Translations under genes and position numbers: made by a program
Notes under the pieces: generated by a model
Seen by the model: the letters and a program-made list of their open reading frames with translations, nothing else
What the model was told of the DNA's origin: nothing
The model's database searches: none
Assembly: GCA_029260825.1 (NCBI GenBank)
Contig: JAJDCM010000132.1
Span: 62,001 to 126,000 of the forward strand
Source of the DNA: Planctomycetota bacterium
Lineage (GTDB): Bacteria; Planctomycetota; JACOTG01; JAJDCM01
Direction of reading: 5' to 3'
Length of the DNA: 64,000 nucleotides
Shown: positions 26,552 to 35,299 of the stretch, in pieces
Layout: the number at the start of each line of letters is the position of its first letter
Numbering within the stretch: the first letter of the stretch is position 1

Positions 26552-27232
26552 ATGAACCGAGAAACTCCCCTATTTCTCTATGAAGAGATCCTTCTCCTTT
26601 CCCTTCGTGAGGCCGACGGCACGGTCGAAACGGGAGCCTGGTATCACCAAGCCCTTTCTGGCGCTTTTATTTCCGAATTGCTCCTCGAGGAAAGAATCCG
26701 GATTTCAAAGGACGGGAAGAAGATCACGGAGGTCCAGGACTCCACACCTCTCCAGAACCCGCTCCTGGATGAATGCCTGAAGACAATCGCAGGCTCTGAG
26801 AAAGGAAAGTCCATCAGCCATTGGATGAACAAATTCTCCGGCCTGAAAGACCTCAAACATCGGGCTGCGAGTGGCCTCTGCCGCCGAAACATCCTGCGCG
26901 CCGACGAAGACAAGGTCTTACTCTTCTTCTCTCGGACCATCTATCCGGAGATCGATCCCCGTCCAGAGAACGAATTGAAGGACAGGATGGGAAAAGTCAT
27001 CTTCAGTGAATCCCGAGACGTAGACGCCAGAACGGCGGTTCTCATCTCGCTCTCCAATCAGACCGGTCTTCTGCAAAAAGCCTTCGACAAGAAGAGCCTC
27101 AAAGAACGAAAAGAACGGCTCAAACAAATCGCTGAAGGAGATGTCGTTGCCAACGCAACCAAAGAAGTCATCGAAGCCGCTCAGCTCGCAATTGTCATGG
27201 TCGCCATCATGCCGACCATCATCAGCACATGA
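26552..27232 (+). CDS. GPP34 (GOLPH3-like) domain protein
   Basis: The ATG at 26552 with AGGAG seven bases upstream gives 226 aa. The N-terminal LYEEILLLSLREADGTVE and the ALSGAFISELLLEERI helix are hallmarks of the GPP34 fold known from eukaryotic GOLPH3/Vps74, which binds phosphatidylinositol 4-phosphate. Bacterial members are common but poorly studied. A C-terminal hydrophobic helix (AAQLAIVMVAIMPTIIST) may contact the membrane. It stands alone on its strand. Confidence 0.85.
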   Translation: MNRETPLFLYEEILLLSLREADGTVETGAWYHQALSGAFISELLLEERIRISKDGKKITEVQDSTPLQNPLLDECLKTIAGSEKGKSISHWMNKFSGLKDLKHRAASGLCRRNILRADEDKVLLFFSRTIYPEIDPRPENELKDRMGKVIFSESRDVDARTAVLISLSNQTGLLQKAFDKKSLKERKERLKQIAEGDVVANATKEVIEAAQLAIVMVAIMPTIIST

Positions 27233-27349
27233 GCTGCCACATTGAATCCCCTGGGTTGCTGAAATATTTGTCTCCATCTATCATGCCAGCCCGGTTGAGC
27301 TCGACTCGGTAACGCTCGACACCGAAGAAGTGCAACACAGGAGACAACC

Positions 27350-28603
27350 ATGTCTGAAGCGGCCAGCGAGACCTCCCGTCCCGCCCCCATCGGAGTATCC
27401 GAACGCATCGAATCCATCGACGTGCTCCGAGGCGTCGCAGTTCTGGGCATCCTTGCTCTCAACATTCAATCCTATGCCATGCCCGGGTCTGCCTACATAA
27501 ACCCGACGGCCTATGGTGACCTCTCCGGCGTAAACTACTGGATCTGGTATTCGGTCCACCTCCTCGGCGACCTCAAGTTCTGGGGAATCTTCAGCATGTT
27601 GTTTGGCAGCGGTGTCCTGATCCTCACGGCTCGATGCGAAGCAACCGGACGAAGCGCAGCCTCGATCCACTTTCGACGGACGTCCTGGCTCCTCATCTTT
27701 GGTCTACTCCACGCTCACCTCCTCTGGTATGGCGACATCCTTTATGCGTACGGAATGTGTGGTCTCATCATTTACTTCTTCAGGAAGCGATCTCCTGCGT
27801 TCTTGATCGGGTTGGGCATGCTACTGCTCCTCGTCGCCACGGCGATTTCCATCGGGTTTGGAACCCTGGTCGCCTCGGATGAGGGAGCCGACCTGAAAGC
27901 CGAGCTCAGACAATCCTGGAATCCGGCCCCGGAAAAGATTCAGGAGGAGTTGGATACTTACCGGGGCAATTGGCCGGGTCAGATGAAGCATCGCTCGCCA
28001 ACAGCATTCTTCTTCGAGACCGTACTCTTTCTCTTCAGTTTCGGTTGGCGCAGTGCCGGCCTCATGCTTGTTGGAATGGCCCTCTTCAAGCTCGGGGTTC
28101 TCACTGCAGCCCGGAGCAAGGCATTCTATGCCACTTGCGTCGCCCTCGCCCTCTTCGTGGCTCTTCCCATCATCGCATTTGGTGTCCACCAAAACGAAGG
28201 CAGTGGATGGGCTCTCGAATACTCGTTCTACTTTGGACCCATCTACAATTTCTGGGCGAGCATCCTCGTTTCCCTGGGTTGGATCGGCCTCGTCATGTTG
28301 GTGTGCAAGACACCCGCCTTACGCCCTTTCACCCGTCCGTTCGCTGCGGCAGGAAGGATGGCTCTAACGTGCTACCTCCTTCAATCCCTCATCGCCACGA
28401 CCATCTTCTACGGACACGGCCTTGGCCAGTTCGGCAACCTTCAAAGGTGGCAGCAGATGCTGGTTGTCCTCGGGATCTGGATCCTCCTGCTCGTTTTTGC
28501 TCCCTGGTGGCTAAGAAGATTTCGCTATGGCCCGTTTGAGTGGCTCTGGCGAAGCTTGACATACATGAAGCGGCAGGAAATTCGAATAGAGAGCCCGAAC
28601 TGA
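27350..28603 (+). CDS. DUF418/YeiB-family membrane protein
   Basis: The 417-aa polytopic protein has the family hallmarks: an N-terminal R-I-x-S-I-D-V-L-R-G-V-A-V-L-G-I segment, LFGSGVLIL, and a C-terminal DUF418 region (RMALTCYLLQSL ... FGPFEWLWR-like ending, here YGPFEWLWRSLTY). About nine to ten membrane helices are visible. Function is not established for the family; related acyltransferase-3 proteins share the fold. A T-rich stretch follows the stop, without a clear stem. Confidence 0.92.
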   Translation: MSEAASETSRPAPIGVSERIESIDVLRGVAVLGILALNIQSYAMPGSAYINPTAYGDLSGVNYWIWYSVHLLGDLKFWGIFSMLFGSGVLILTARCEATGRSAASIHFRRTSWLLIFGLLHAHLLWYGDILYAYGMCGLIIYFFRKRSPAFLIGLGMLLLLVATAISIGFGTLVASDEGADLKAELRQSWNPAPEKIQEELDTYRGNWPGQMKHRSPTAFFFETVLFLFSFGWRSAGLMLVGMALFKLGVLTAARSKAFYATCVALALFVALPIIAFGVHQNEGSGWALEYSFYFGPIYNFWASILVSLGWIGLVMLVCKTPALRPFTRPFAAAGRMALTCYLLQSLIATTIFYGHGLGQFGNLQRWQQMLVVLGIWILLLVFAPWWLRRFRYGPFEWLWRSLTYMKRQEIRIESPN

Positions 28604-28761
28604 GATTTTTTCCCTCTTTTTTACCAACCGCCTCCAGAGAGTGCCTACCACTCCATGCGGAGGCCTGGTCGCCATCTCCTCGACGCCGGCAGAGAGTAGA
28701 TACGGCACCTCCGTTCATGGAAGTGATCGGGAAGCATTGAAAAAAGATCGATTGCCTATGC

Positions 28762-28783
28762 CATGTGATTCGGCTATCACATG
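28762..28783. promoter_or_regulatory. Perfect inverted repeat just upstream of the DUF3817 gene
   Basis: CATGTGAT-N6-ATCACATG is an exact 8-bp inverted repeat ending four bases before the ATG at 28788. The TGTGA/TCACA halves recall CRP/FNR-family sites, but the spacing between them is 8 rather than the classic 6. It could be a repressor operator or an RNA hairpin masking the ribosome site. Confidence 0.45.
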
Positions 28784-28787
28784 TGCC

Positions 28788-29108
28788 ATGCTCAGAACGC
28801 CCATAGGACGACTTCGTGCCATCGGCATCCTGGAAGGGATTTCCTACCTTGCCCTTCTTGGCATCGCCATGCCTCTCAAGTACATGGCTGACCAACCCGA
28901 GCCCGTCAAGATATTGGGTTGGATTCATGGTGGACTTTTCATGGCCCTTTGCCTGGCACTCCTCCACGTTCATTGGGTAACCCGCTGGGGCACCCTTTGC
29001 AGCGCCGGGGTCTTCGTGGCTGCGTTCCTCCCCTTTGGTCCCTTCGTGATCGATAGCAGACTGAAAGAGAAGGATCAGCAATTGCAGGTGGAAACGAATC
29101 CGCAGTAG
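28788..29108 (+). CDS. DUF3817-family small membrane protein
   Basis: Starting at ATG 28788 the protein is 106 aa with three hydrophobic helices. The N-terminal MLRTPIGRLRAIGILEG and the central GWIHGGLFM are typical of the DUF3817 family. The track starts 147 bp further up at 28641, and an in-frame ATG at 28758 is also possible, but these would run through the palindrome and lack family similarity. The function is unknown. It precedes the large TPR kinase by 63 bp on the same strand. Confidence 0.85.
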   Translation: MLRTPIGRLRAIGILEGISYLALLGIAMPLKYMADQPEPVKILGWIHGGLFMALCLALLHVHWVTRWGTLCSAGVFVAAFLPFGPFVIDSRLKEKDQQLQVETNPQ

Positions 29109-29171
29109 ACCTGAGTTTGACTGGTTCCCGTTCCTTTGACACCCTATTCCCCAGGGGTTATCCTGGGTTTC

Positions 29172-32100
29172 ATGTCCAAACCCAAATCGGACAACGCCCG
29201 CCAAGATCAGGAAAGGTTTCGTCAGGTCGCGATCCTGTTCGAGAAGGTCGTCGATCTCGAACCAGAAGAAAGACAGGAATTCCTCGATCGGGAATGCGCC
29301 GATGACCCATCGCTTCGAGAAGAAGTTGACGCAATGGTCAAGGCTGACACGAGCGACGACAGCCTCTTTGAGAATCCACTCTCCTCTGCAGAAGTAAGCA
29401 TCGTTGCCGACCGAGGAGATCAACTAGAACTTCATTCACGTGTTGGCTCCTATGAAGTTCTCGACCTCATCGCGGCCGGAGGCATGGGTCGGGTTTACCG
29501 GGCAAAGCGAGTCGATCAGCAGTATGAGAAGCTGGTCGCCATCAAGGTCATCAAACGGGGCATGGACACCGATGAGGTCATCCGTCGCTTTCTCATCGAG
29601 CGCCAGACCCTCGCAAACCTTGATCATGCAAACATTGCTCGCCTGTTCGATGGAGGCATCACGGAATCCGGCCTGCCCTACATCGTCATGGAGTACGTCG
29701 AAGGCATGCCGATCGACGCCTATTGTGACCAGCACTCACTCTCCATCGATGCTCGGCTCGAACTCTTTGTCAGAGCATGTTCGGCGGTTGACTACGCTCA
29801 CCGAAACCTCGTCGTTCATCGCGACCTCAAACCGGGGAACATCCTCGTCGACAAGGATGGTAACCCAAAACTCCTCGACTTCGGCATCGCCAAGGTCCTG
29901 AGCCCGGGAGGTTCAAGCAACACGACGGCGCTCGCCGAAAAAGGCGCTCACCCCATGACTCCTGCCTATGCAAGCCCGGAGCAAGTGAGAGGCGAACCCA
30001 TCACCACGGCCTGCGATGTCTATTCGATGGGAATGGTTCTTTACGAACTACTGACCGGGCACCGCCCTTATCGACTCACGACCCGTTCCGAAATGGACAT
30101 CAAGCGAGTCATCTGCGAGAAGCAGCCACTCCCCCCCAGCACCGCCGTCAGGCAGATCATCTCGATCGAGAGCACGGACAACACAACAACGACGACGACC
30201 TTGACCCCGGATTCGGTCAGCGGTGTCCGGCAATCCACTCCGGCTCGACTTCGTCGCAAACTCAACGGCGATCTGGACAACATCGTCCTCATGGCCTTGC
30301 GAAAAGAGCCAAGGCGTCGATACGCCTCGATACGCGAGTTCTCCGACGATATCCACAATTACCGCACAGGACTTCCGGTCCTTGCTCTGAGGGATTCTCT
30401 TACCTACCGGGCGGGAAAGTTTGTTCTCCGCCATCGAGCTCTCTCCAGCCTGTCAACCCTCATGGCGCTCACCCTGCTCATTGGCGGGCTCGCCTTCATT
30501 CGAAAGGCGCACATTGCTTCGATCGAGGGAGAAAAGTTCAAAGAGATCGCCAGCTTCGTACAGAACATGCTTGCATCGGTGAGGCCGGAAGCAAGCGGCA
30601 TCGATGTGACGGTCCGGGAAGTCCTGGACGAAGCATCCGCCTGGATGGACACGGAATTCGACGATCAACCCGAGGTTGAGGCGGCTCTTCGAACAACGAT
30701 CGGTCTTTCCTACCAGTCTCTTGGGATCTACGACAAATCCAGGAATCACCTGGAACGCGCGTATGAACTTCACCGTGCCCCGACAATGAAAGGAAACATT
30801 CGAGAACAGGCTCTTTCTGCAAGCCACCTGGCCTCGGTCCTTGTCGATCTCGGAGAGTATGAAGATGCACGTCGGTTCTATCTGGAAGCTCGACGTCATC
30901 ATCGCACAAACGGTAGAACCAGCCCGATCGACGAGGTCTCGATTCTGTCGGGTCTCTCCGAGATCAAGGGCAAGGGCGGCGACTTCAAGACCGCCGAACA
31001 GCTTGCAAAAGAGGCCCATGCCATTTCGCTGACACATCACGGTCCCGATCACCTCATCACGGCCAAGACACTGTCCCACCTTGCTTCGCTTCAGTTTGCC
31101 TGCGGAAGCTATGCGGAAGCGGACCAAAATTTCTCACGCGCCATTGAAATCGAGGAGAAGGAGCTCGGAGCAAATGATCCCCGGATCGCGAGCGAACTGA
31201 ACAACTGGGGCGTGCTGAAGTCTCGGATTCACAACGCAAAAGAAGCCAGGCCCTTTCTTCAAAGAGCGGTCGAGATCCGACGAACAAACCTCGCAGAAGA
31301 TCATCCGGCTCTCGCCGAAAGCCTTACCGCCCTTGGCTCGGTCTTGATCGCACTGGGTGAGAGAATCGATGCAGAGCGCTGCTTCGTCGAAGCGATCGAG
31401 ATCAATCGGAAGAGCCTTGGCTCCGAACATCCGGCATTGGCCAGCTCCTTGAACTATCTGGCCGTCCTCAAGACGAGCTCGCGAGAATTCGAACAGGCAG
31501 AAAACCTCCACGAAGAAGCACTCCAGATCCTCCGAAGGAAATTCGGATCCCAGCATATTAGAATCGCCACAACTCTTGAACACCTGGGTCGGATCTACCG
31601 GTTGCGCGGCTCTCATACAAGCCCCAAAGCCGCTGAAACGTTTCGTGAAGCTCATGAGATGAAACGTGCGATTCTCGGCCCTGATCATCCGGATCTTGAG
31701 TCCACCCTGGTCGCTCTGGGAGGACTCCACGGAGGACGAGGCAAGATCGAAGAGGCCCACCCCTATCTCAAGGAAGTCCTTCGGTTGAGGCGCCTGACCC
31801 TTCCGGAAGGACACATCAAAATTGCGCAGGCGCTCCACCAGCTTGGAAGGAACGAATGCGATCGGCTCCAGTTTGAGACAGGACTCATCCTCATGCGAGA
31901 ATGTTGCGAGATCTACGCCAAGGCTCCAGATCGCCCTGATTCCGGCCACGTCGAGTCTGCGAATCAAGGGACCGATCTATTCTCCACCCTGGCCAGGATA
32001 TCCCTTGGCGAGCTTCTCATTCACAATGAACTCTTTGAAGAGGCGGAAGCAACCATTCATCCTGCGTACGAAAAACTCGTGGAGCTTCAGGGATGGAACC

Positions 32101-32237
32101 ACATCAACGTCCAGGTGCAACTTCGCCTCGTGGCGGATGCCTACAAGAAAGAAAATCGATCCGTGGAGGCCGGGAAATATTTCTCACTACTAGAACAGGC
32201 AAAGGCCTCGGCGGGATCGGCCACACGCCGCAGGTGA
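29172..32237 (+). CDS. Large transmembrane Ser/Thr protein kinase with many TPRs
   Basis: The ATG at 29172 gives 1021 aa. The N-terminal 85 residues follow a pattern often seen before such kinases (ERFRQVAILFEKVVDLEPEER...). The kinase domain spans about 96-405: G-loop AAGGMGRVY, Lys125, HRDLKPGN, DFG and SPEQVRG, with a threonine-rich insertion (NTTTTTTL) before its end. A membrane helix at about 440-458 is followed by roughly 550 residues of 42-residue TPRs (A.ALD..HP..A.SLN.L type). The repeats would be extracytoplasmic. No sigma gene is adjacent, unlike the other TPR kinase in the window. Confidence 0.93.
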   Translation: MSKPKSDNARQDQERFRQVAILFEKVVDLEPEERQEFLDRECADDPSLREEVDAMVKADTSDDSLFENPLSSAEVSIVADRGDQLELHSRVGSYEVLDLIAAGGMGRVYRAKRVDQQYEKLVAIKVIKRGMDTDEVIRRFLIERQTLANLDHANIARLFDGGITESGLPYIVMEYVEGMPIDAYCDQHSLSIDARLELFVRACSAVDYAHRNLVVHRDLKPGNILVDKDGNPKLLDFGIAKVLSPGGSSNTTALAEKGAHPMTPAYASPEQVRGEPITTACDVYSMGMVLYELLTGHRPYRLTTRSEMDIKRVICEKQPLPPSTAVRQIISIESTDNTTTTTTLTPDSVSGVRQSTPARLRRKLNGDLDNIVLMALRKEPRRRYASIREFSDDIHNYRTGLPVLALRDSLTYRAGKFVLRHRALSSLSTLMALTLLIGGLAFIRKAHIASIEGEKFKEIASFVQNMLASVRPEASGIDVTVREVLDEASAWMDTEFDDQPEVEAALRTTIGLSYQSLGIYDKSRNHLERAYELHRAPTMKGNIREQALSASHLASVLVDLGEYEDARRFYLEARRHHRTNGRTSPIDEVSILSGLSEIKGKGGDFKTAEQLAKEAHAISLTHHGPDHLITAKTLSHLASLQFACGSYAEADQNFSRAIEIEEKELGANDPRIASELNNWGVLKSRIHNAKEARPFLQRAVEIRRTNLAEDHPALAESLTALGSVLIALGERIDAERCFVEAIEINRKSLGSEHPALASSLNYLAVLKTSSREFEQAENLHEEALQILRRKFGSQHIRIATTLEHLGRIYRLRGSHTSPKAAETFREAHEMKRAILGPDHPDLESTLVALGGLHGGRGKIEEAHPYLKEVLRLRRLTLPEGHIKIAQALHQLGRNECDRLQFETGLILMRECCEIYAKAPDRPDSGHVESANQGTDLFSTLARISLGELLIHNELFEEAEATIHPAYEKLVELQGWNHINVQVQLRLVADAYKKENRSVEAGKYFSLLEQAKASAGSATRRR

Positions 32238-32266
32238 AAACCTTCAAGATATCTGGACGGGGACTG

Positions 32267-32677
32267 CTACGTTTGCCCACCACGGACGTGGGTCTCTTTT
32301 GAATCGGCGCCTCCATTACTCGCAGGATCGGTTGACTTCCAGGCGATAAGCGCCATTCCGATAGCGAGCAGCAAGAAGCCCACCATCTGGTGAGGCAAGA
32401 GTCGCTCCTTCAGCACAAACACCGAGACAAGAGCAACGCAAAGCACACCCGAGCACAGATTGAAGGTTGCCATGGCCGCCCCGCTGAATGTTGGATGACC
32501 ATAGCGGATTGCGGTCACGTTCAGAATGTACTCGGGAAGCACAAGGATCCAACAGGCGAGCACAGCGGGTACGAGGGGGAGCTGCTTGAACTTGAGGTGG
32601 CCGATCCAGGCAAGAGCCATGAACATGCTGGACACCGTCAGCATCAGAGGAACCAGTACATACTTCATGTTGATCAT
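32267..32677 (-). CDS. DUF486-type (DMT superfamily) small transporter-like protein
   Basis: The 136-aa protein has four predicted helices. SSMFMALAWIGHLKF followed by ILVLPEYILNVTAIRYG matches the DUF486 pattern (F-M-x-x-A-W-x-G-H-L-K-F), and the C-terminal helix carries VFVLKERLLPHQMVGFLLLAIG. The ATG at 32677 is chosen because AAGAAG lies about seven bases before it; 32668 is an alternative. Function is unknown; a dimeric drug/metabolite exporter is possible. Confidence 0.85.
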   Translation of the reverse strand: MINMKYVLVPLMLTVSSMFMALAWIGHLKFKQLPLVPAVLACWILVLPEYILNVTAIRYGHPTFSGAAMATFNLCSGVLCVALVSVFVLKERLLPHQMVGFLLLAIGMALIAWKSTDPASNGGADSKETHVRGGQT

Positions 32678-32919
32678 TTGCAAGTCTTCTTGACCTCTTG
32701 AATGGTTTCGGTTTGTTGTCGATCGAGGCGAGCAGCTATTCTACCCCGAACACCATCCATGATGGCACCCACAAACAGGATGGGAGCCCAAGCGGCAAGA
32801 GACCACGGACTCAGGACGCTATTGGAGTCTGATCCTAGAGATCATATTCTCTGGATTCTCGTCCCGACCCTGAGGAGAAGGCCCGGCTGAATCTTCCCCG
32901 CAAAGTTACACCGACGGCC

Positions 32920-33993
32920 TCATGACTGGGCCCCGGTCCTTCTCCGGTGCTCCTCCTCCCAGTGCTCGACATTCTTGGCATCGGGATTGACGTTGGTATG
33001 GATGACCCGCTTTCCCTCAAATATCTGAAAGATGGGGAGAGTCTCGATTTCTTCCTCGGTGGTGTAGACCTTGGATCGATTCCATGTATGAGAAAGAGAA
33101 AACACCATCTGATCGACGCCAAGCTCCATGGCCGTCTCTTGTGCCTGAACCAGCTCCTTCTCGGAATCATTGTGGTCGAACAGGATGTACTTCCAGCGCA
33201 CGATCGGTCGTCCCTTCGTTCGCACGTGCTCCACCAGTTCAGGTACGGACGCTCCGCGAACCACGTCATCGGGCCGACGATGATCCACAACATCTTTGAC
33301 AAGCTTCAAAGCTCTCTTCAGATTGCCGCCCCGCCGGTACAAAGAGTAGGAGTCCGGAAATGCACCGTCGATGCTCACGGAGAGATAGTCCAGGTCAAGA
33401 ATACCGGGAAAGAACCGAACGTTTGCGTTCGAGATCGCCGCGTACAGAGAGTCCGGATAGAACTCTCGCGCATAACGAATGAGTCGGGAGAAATCGGGAT
33501 GCATGAGGGGCTCACCCCGGCCGCAAAAGTTAAACTCTCCGATTCCGATCTTCGCTCGAGAGAGGTCCGTCACCAGCTTCTCAAACACATGCTCGGGAAT
33601 ATGATAGGGACCTTCCCCCAGCGGTGAGAGTTCAGGATCACGACGAATTGCTCGAGGGATGCAGGCCTCACAATCGATCGTGCAAAGAAAAGAGGATTCG
33701 ATTTGTAAGTTCTCAATAAACTGAAGGCGACCGTCTTCGCCGGCGTGCTCGAACTCATCCGACGGGGAGTAAAAGTAGCATTTCTTGCAGGTGTCGAGAA
33801 AATCCCGCCCCTCGGAAAAGCTCTTCCGCAAGGCTCGGAACGGCTCGCCGTTGTAACAATCTCTCGCGTAGTCAAAGCTATCCGGATTATCGCAGTCGGG
33901 AGAGAACAACGTAGTGTGCTCCCCGATATCACAGTTGCACGGAACCGTCCCCGTGGAGCGAACATAAAGGCGATTAGCGGCCAAGCAATTCAT
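32920..33993 (-). CDS. Radical SAM protein with an N-terminal SPASM-like cysteine region
   Basis: The 357-aa protein has a CxxxCxxC cluster site (Cys104, 108, 111; FLCTIDCEAC) followed by the radical SAM barrel, with FCGRGEPLMHPDF as the GGE-like SAM-binding strand and SVSIDG further on. Before this, residues 19-72 hold six cysteines (C19, C21, C34, C46, C69, C72) in a context (YVRSTGTVPCNCD ... RALRKSF ... TCKKC) that resembles a SPASM auxiliary-cluster domain, which normally lies after the barrel. The order is therefore inverted. The substrate is unknown and no peptide precursor gene was seen next to it. Confidence 0.85.
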   Translation of the reverse strand: MNCLAANRLYVRSTGTVPCNCDIGEHTTLFSPDCDNPDSFDYARDCYNGEPFRALRKSFSEGRDFLDTCKKCYFYSPSDEFEHAGEDGRLQFIENLQIESSFLCTIDCEACIPRAIRRDPELSPLGEGPYHIPEHVFEKLVTDLSRAKIGIGEFNFCGRGEPLMHPDFSRLIRYAREFYPDSLYAAISNANVRFFPGILDLDYLSVSIDGAFPDSYSLYRRGGNLKRALKLVKDVVDHRRPDDVVRGASVPELVEHVRTKGRPIVRWKYILFDHNDSEKELVQAQETAMELGVDQMVFSLSHTWNRSKVYTTEEEIETLPIFQIFEGKRVIHTNVNPDAKNVEHWEEEHRRRTGAQS

Positions 33994-34223
33994 GATATCC
34001 CTGCCGATTTCTGTTCCAGGCCTGGCAGCCCGTTGACAAAGTCAGATTTCGTCGCCAAACCGCAAGACGTTTCTTCATACCAATCCAGGTGCAGAAGACC
34101 TCTCTTTGCAACATGCACTCAAAACCCCTTACCTTAACTCACGAAAGGTATTTCTCCAGGCCGGAATCCTGGAGGGAAACCATCTAAGCTGATAGGTTCC
34201 AGCCGGACAAGGAATTCGCTACC

Positions 34224-35243
34224 ATGGAAAGCATGCAACGGATCCTACATATTCGAAGCGCCGCCTTCATACTGCTGATGTTTGGCGTGATCGGGACGGC
34301 AATCATCCTCTCCACGCGCCTCCTCACGCTGGAGAACCCAGAGGTGGTCGCCCTTGGTATCGCTCTCGATCTGACCCTCACCCTTCCCGTTGCCTTCTAC
34401 CTACTAATCGCTCGGCCAAAATCCTGGCGAATCATCACGGTGGCACCTGTCGCCGTGGTAGGATTTCTCATCGCCCACACTCTTCTCCCGGCCGATCAAC
34501 GTGACGCTCTCAAGGTCATCGAATGGATCCTCATCCCGGTTGAGCTCCTGTTGGTCACCATTGTATTCTTGAAGATAAGAAGAGTGCTTGGTGCCGCACG
34601 AGGTGTTGCGAAGACTGATCCGGTCCAGTTGATGCAGGATGCAGCACACGAAGTACTACCGAGCAACTTCGCCGCCGCCGCCCTTGCGACAGAGCTCGCT
34701 GTCTTCCACTACACTTTCTTCTCCTGGCGTGGAGGAAAGCACATACCAGAACACTCCATCCCCATTGGCATTCATCAACGCGGCAACCACGGAGCCATAC
34801 TGGTCGTCCTGTTCATGGTGGCGATCGCCGAGGGGCTTGCCGCTCACTTCTTGCTCGGACTGTGGAGCGGCGTCGCCGCCTGGATCATGACGGGCCTTGG
34901 GGTTTACGGCGTCCTCTGGCTCATCGCGGATTATCGGGCTACGATTCTTCGCCCTGTCTTGATCGACGGTCAACAACTCCGCCTCCGTGCGGGCCTCCGC
35001 TTTCGGGGAGTTATTGAGCAGACACAGATCGAGAGCCATTGCTCCCAGCGACCGGAAACAGGAAACAGCTTCGTCTCCTTCACCTTGCTGACCGAACCGA
35101 CCCATTGGATAAAGCTTCGAAAAGAAGCGAGTTTCGAGGGCCCCTACGGGATCCGAAAGAAGGCACTGTACGTCGGCCTCACCCCGGACGAGCCTCAATT
35201 GCTCGAAGACTTCATGGAACGTGACTGCACAAGCCCGCACTGA
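34224..35243 (+). CDS. Membrane protein of unknown function
   Basis: The 339-aa protein has seven or so hydrophobic helices in its first 240 residues and a soluble C-terminal stretch (about 245-335) of mixed beta character. AAGGAA lies about nine bases before the ATG. I recognise no family. It is flanked by convergent genes on the right (57 bp) and a divergent radical SAM gene on the left. Confidence 0.75.
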   Translation: MESMQRILHIRSAAFILLMFGVIGTAIILSTRLLTLENPEVVALGIALDLTLTLPVAFYLLIARPKSWRIITVAPVAVVGFLIAHTLLPADQRDALKVIEWILIPVELLLVTIVFLKIRRVLGAARGVAKTDPVQLMQDAAHEVLPSNFAAAALATELAVFHYTFFSWRGGKHIPEHSIPIGIHQRGNHGAILVVLFMVAIAEGLAAHFLLGLWSGVAAWIMTGLGVYGVLWLIADYRATILRPVLIDGQQLRLRAGLRFRGVIEQTQIESHCSQRPETGNSFVSFTLLTEPTHWIKLRKEASFEGPYGIRKKALYVGLTPDEPQLLEDFMERDCTSPH

Positions 35244-35299
35244 GGAAATCTTGCTGTAGAAAAGCGGCGCAAAAAAGACGGCAAAGAAGAAAAAAAGCC

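Noticed and set aside
32702-32919. Small plus ORF between the DUF486 and radical SAM genes
   Set aside because: The translation is basic and unpatterned, with no motif or ribosome site; treated as an intergenic stretch.
35244-35299. Possible bidirectional terminator between convergent genes
   Set aside because: A- and T-runs are present, but the stems are too short and imperfect to call a terminator.
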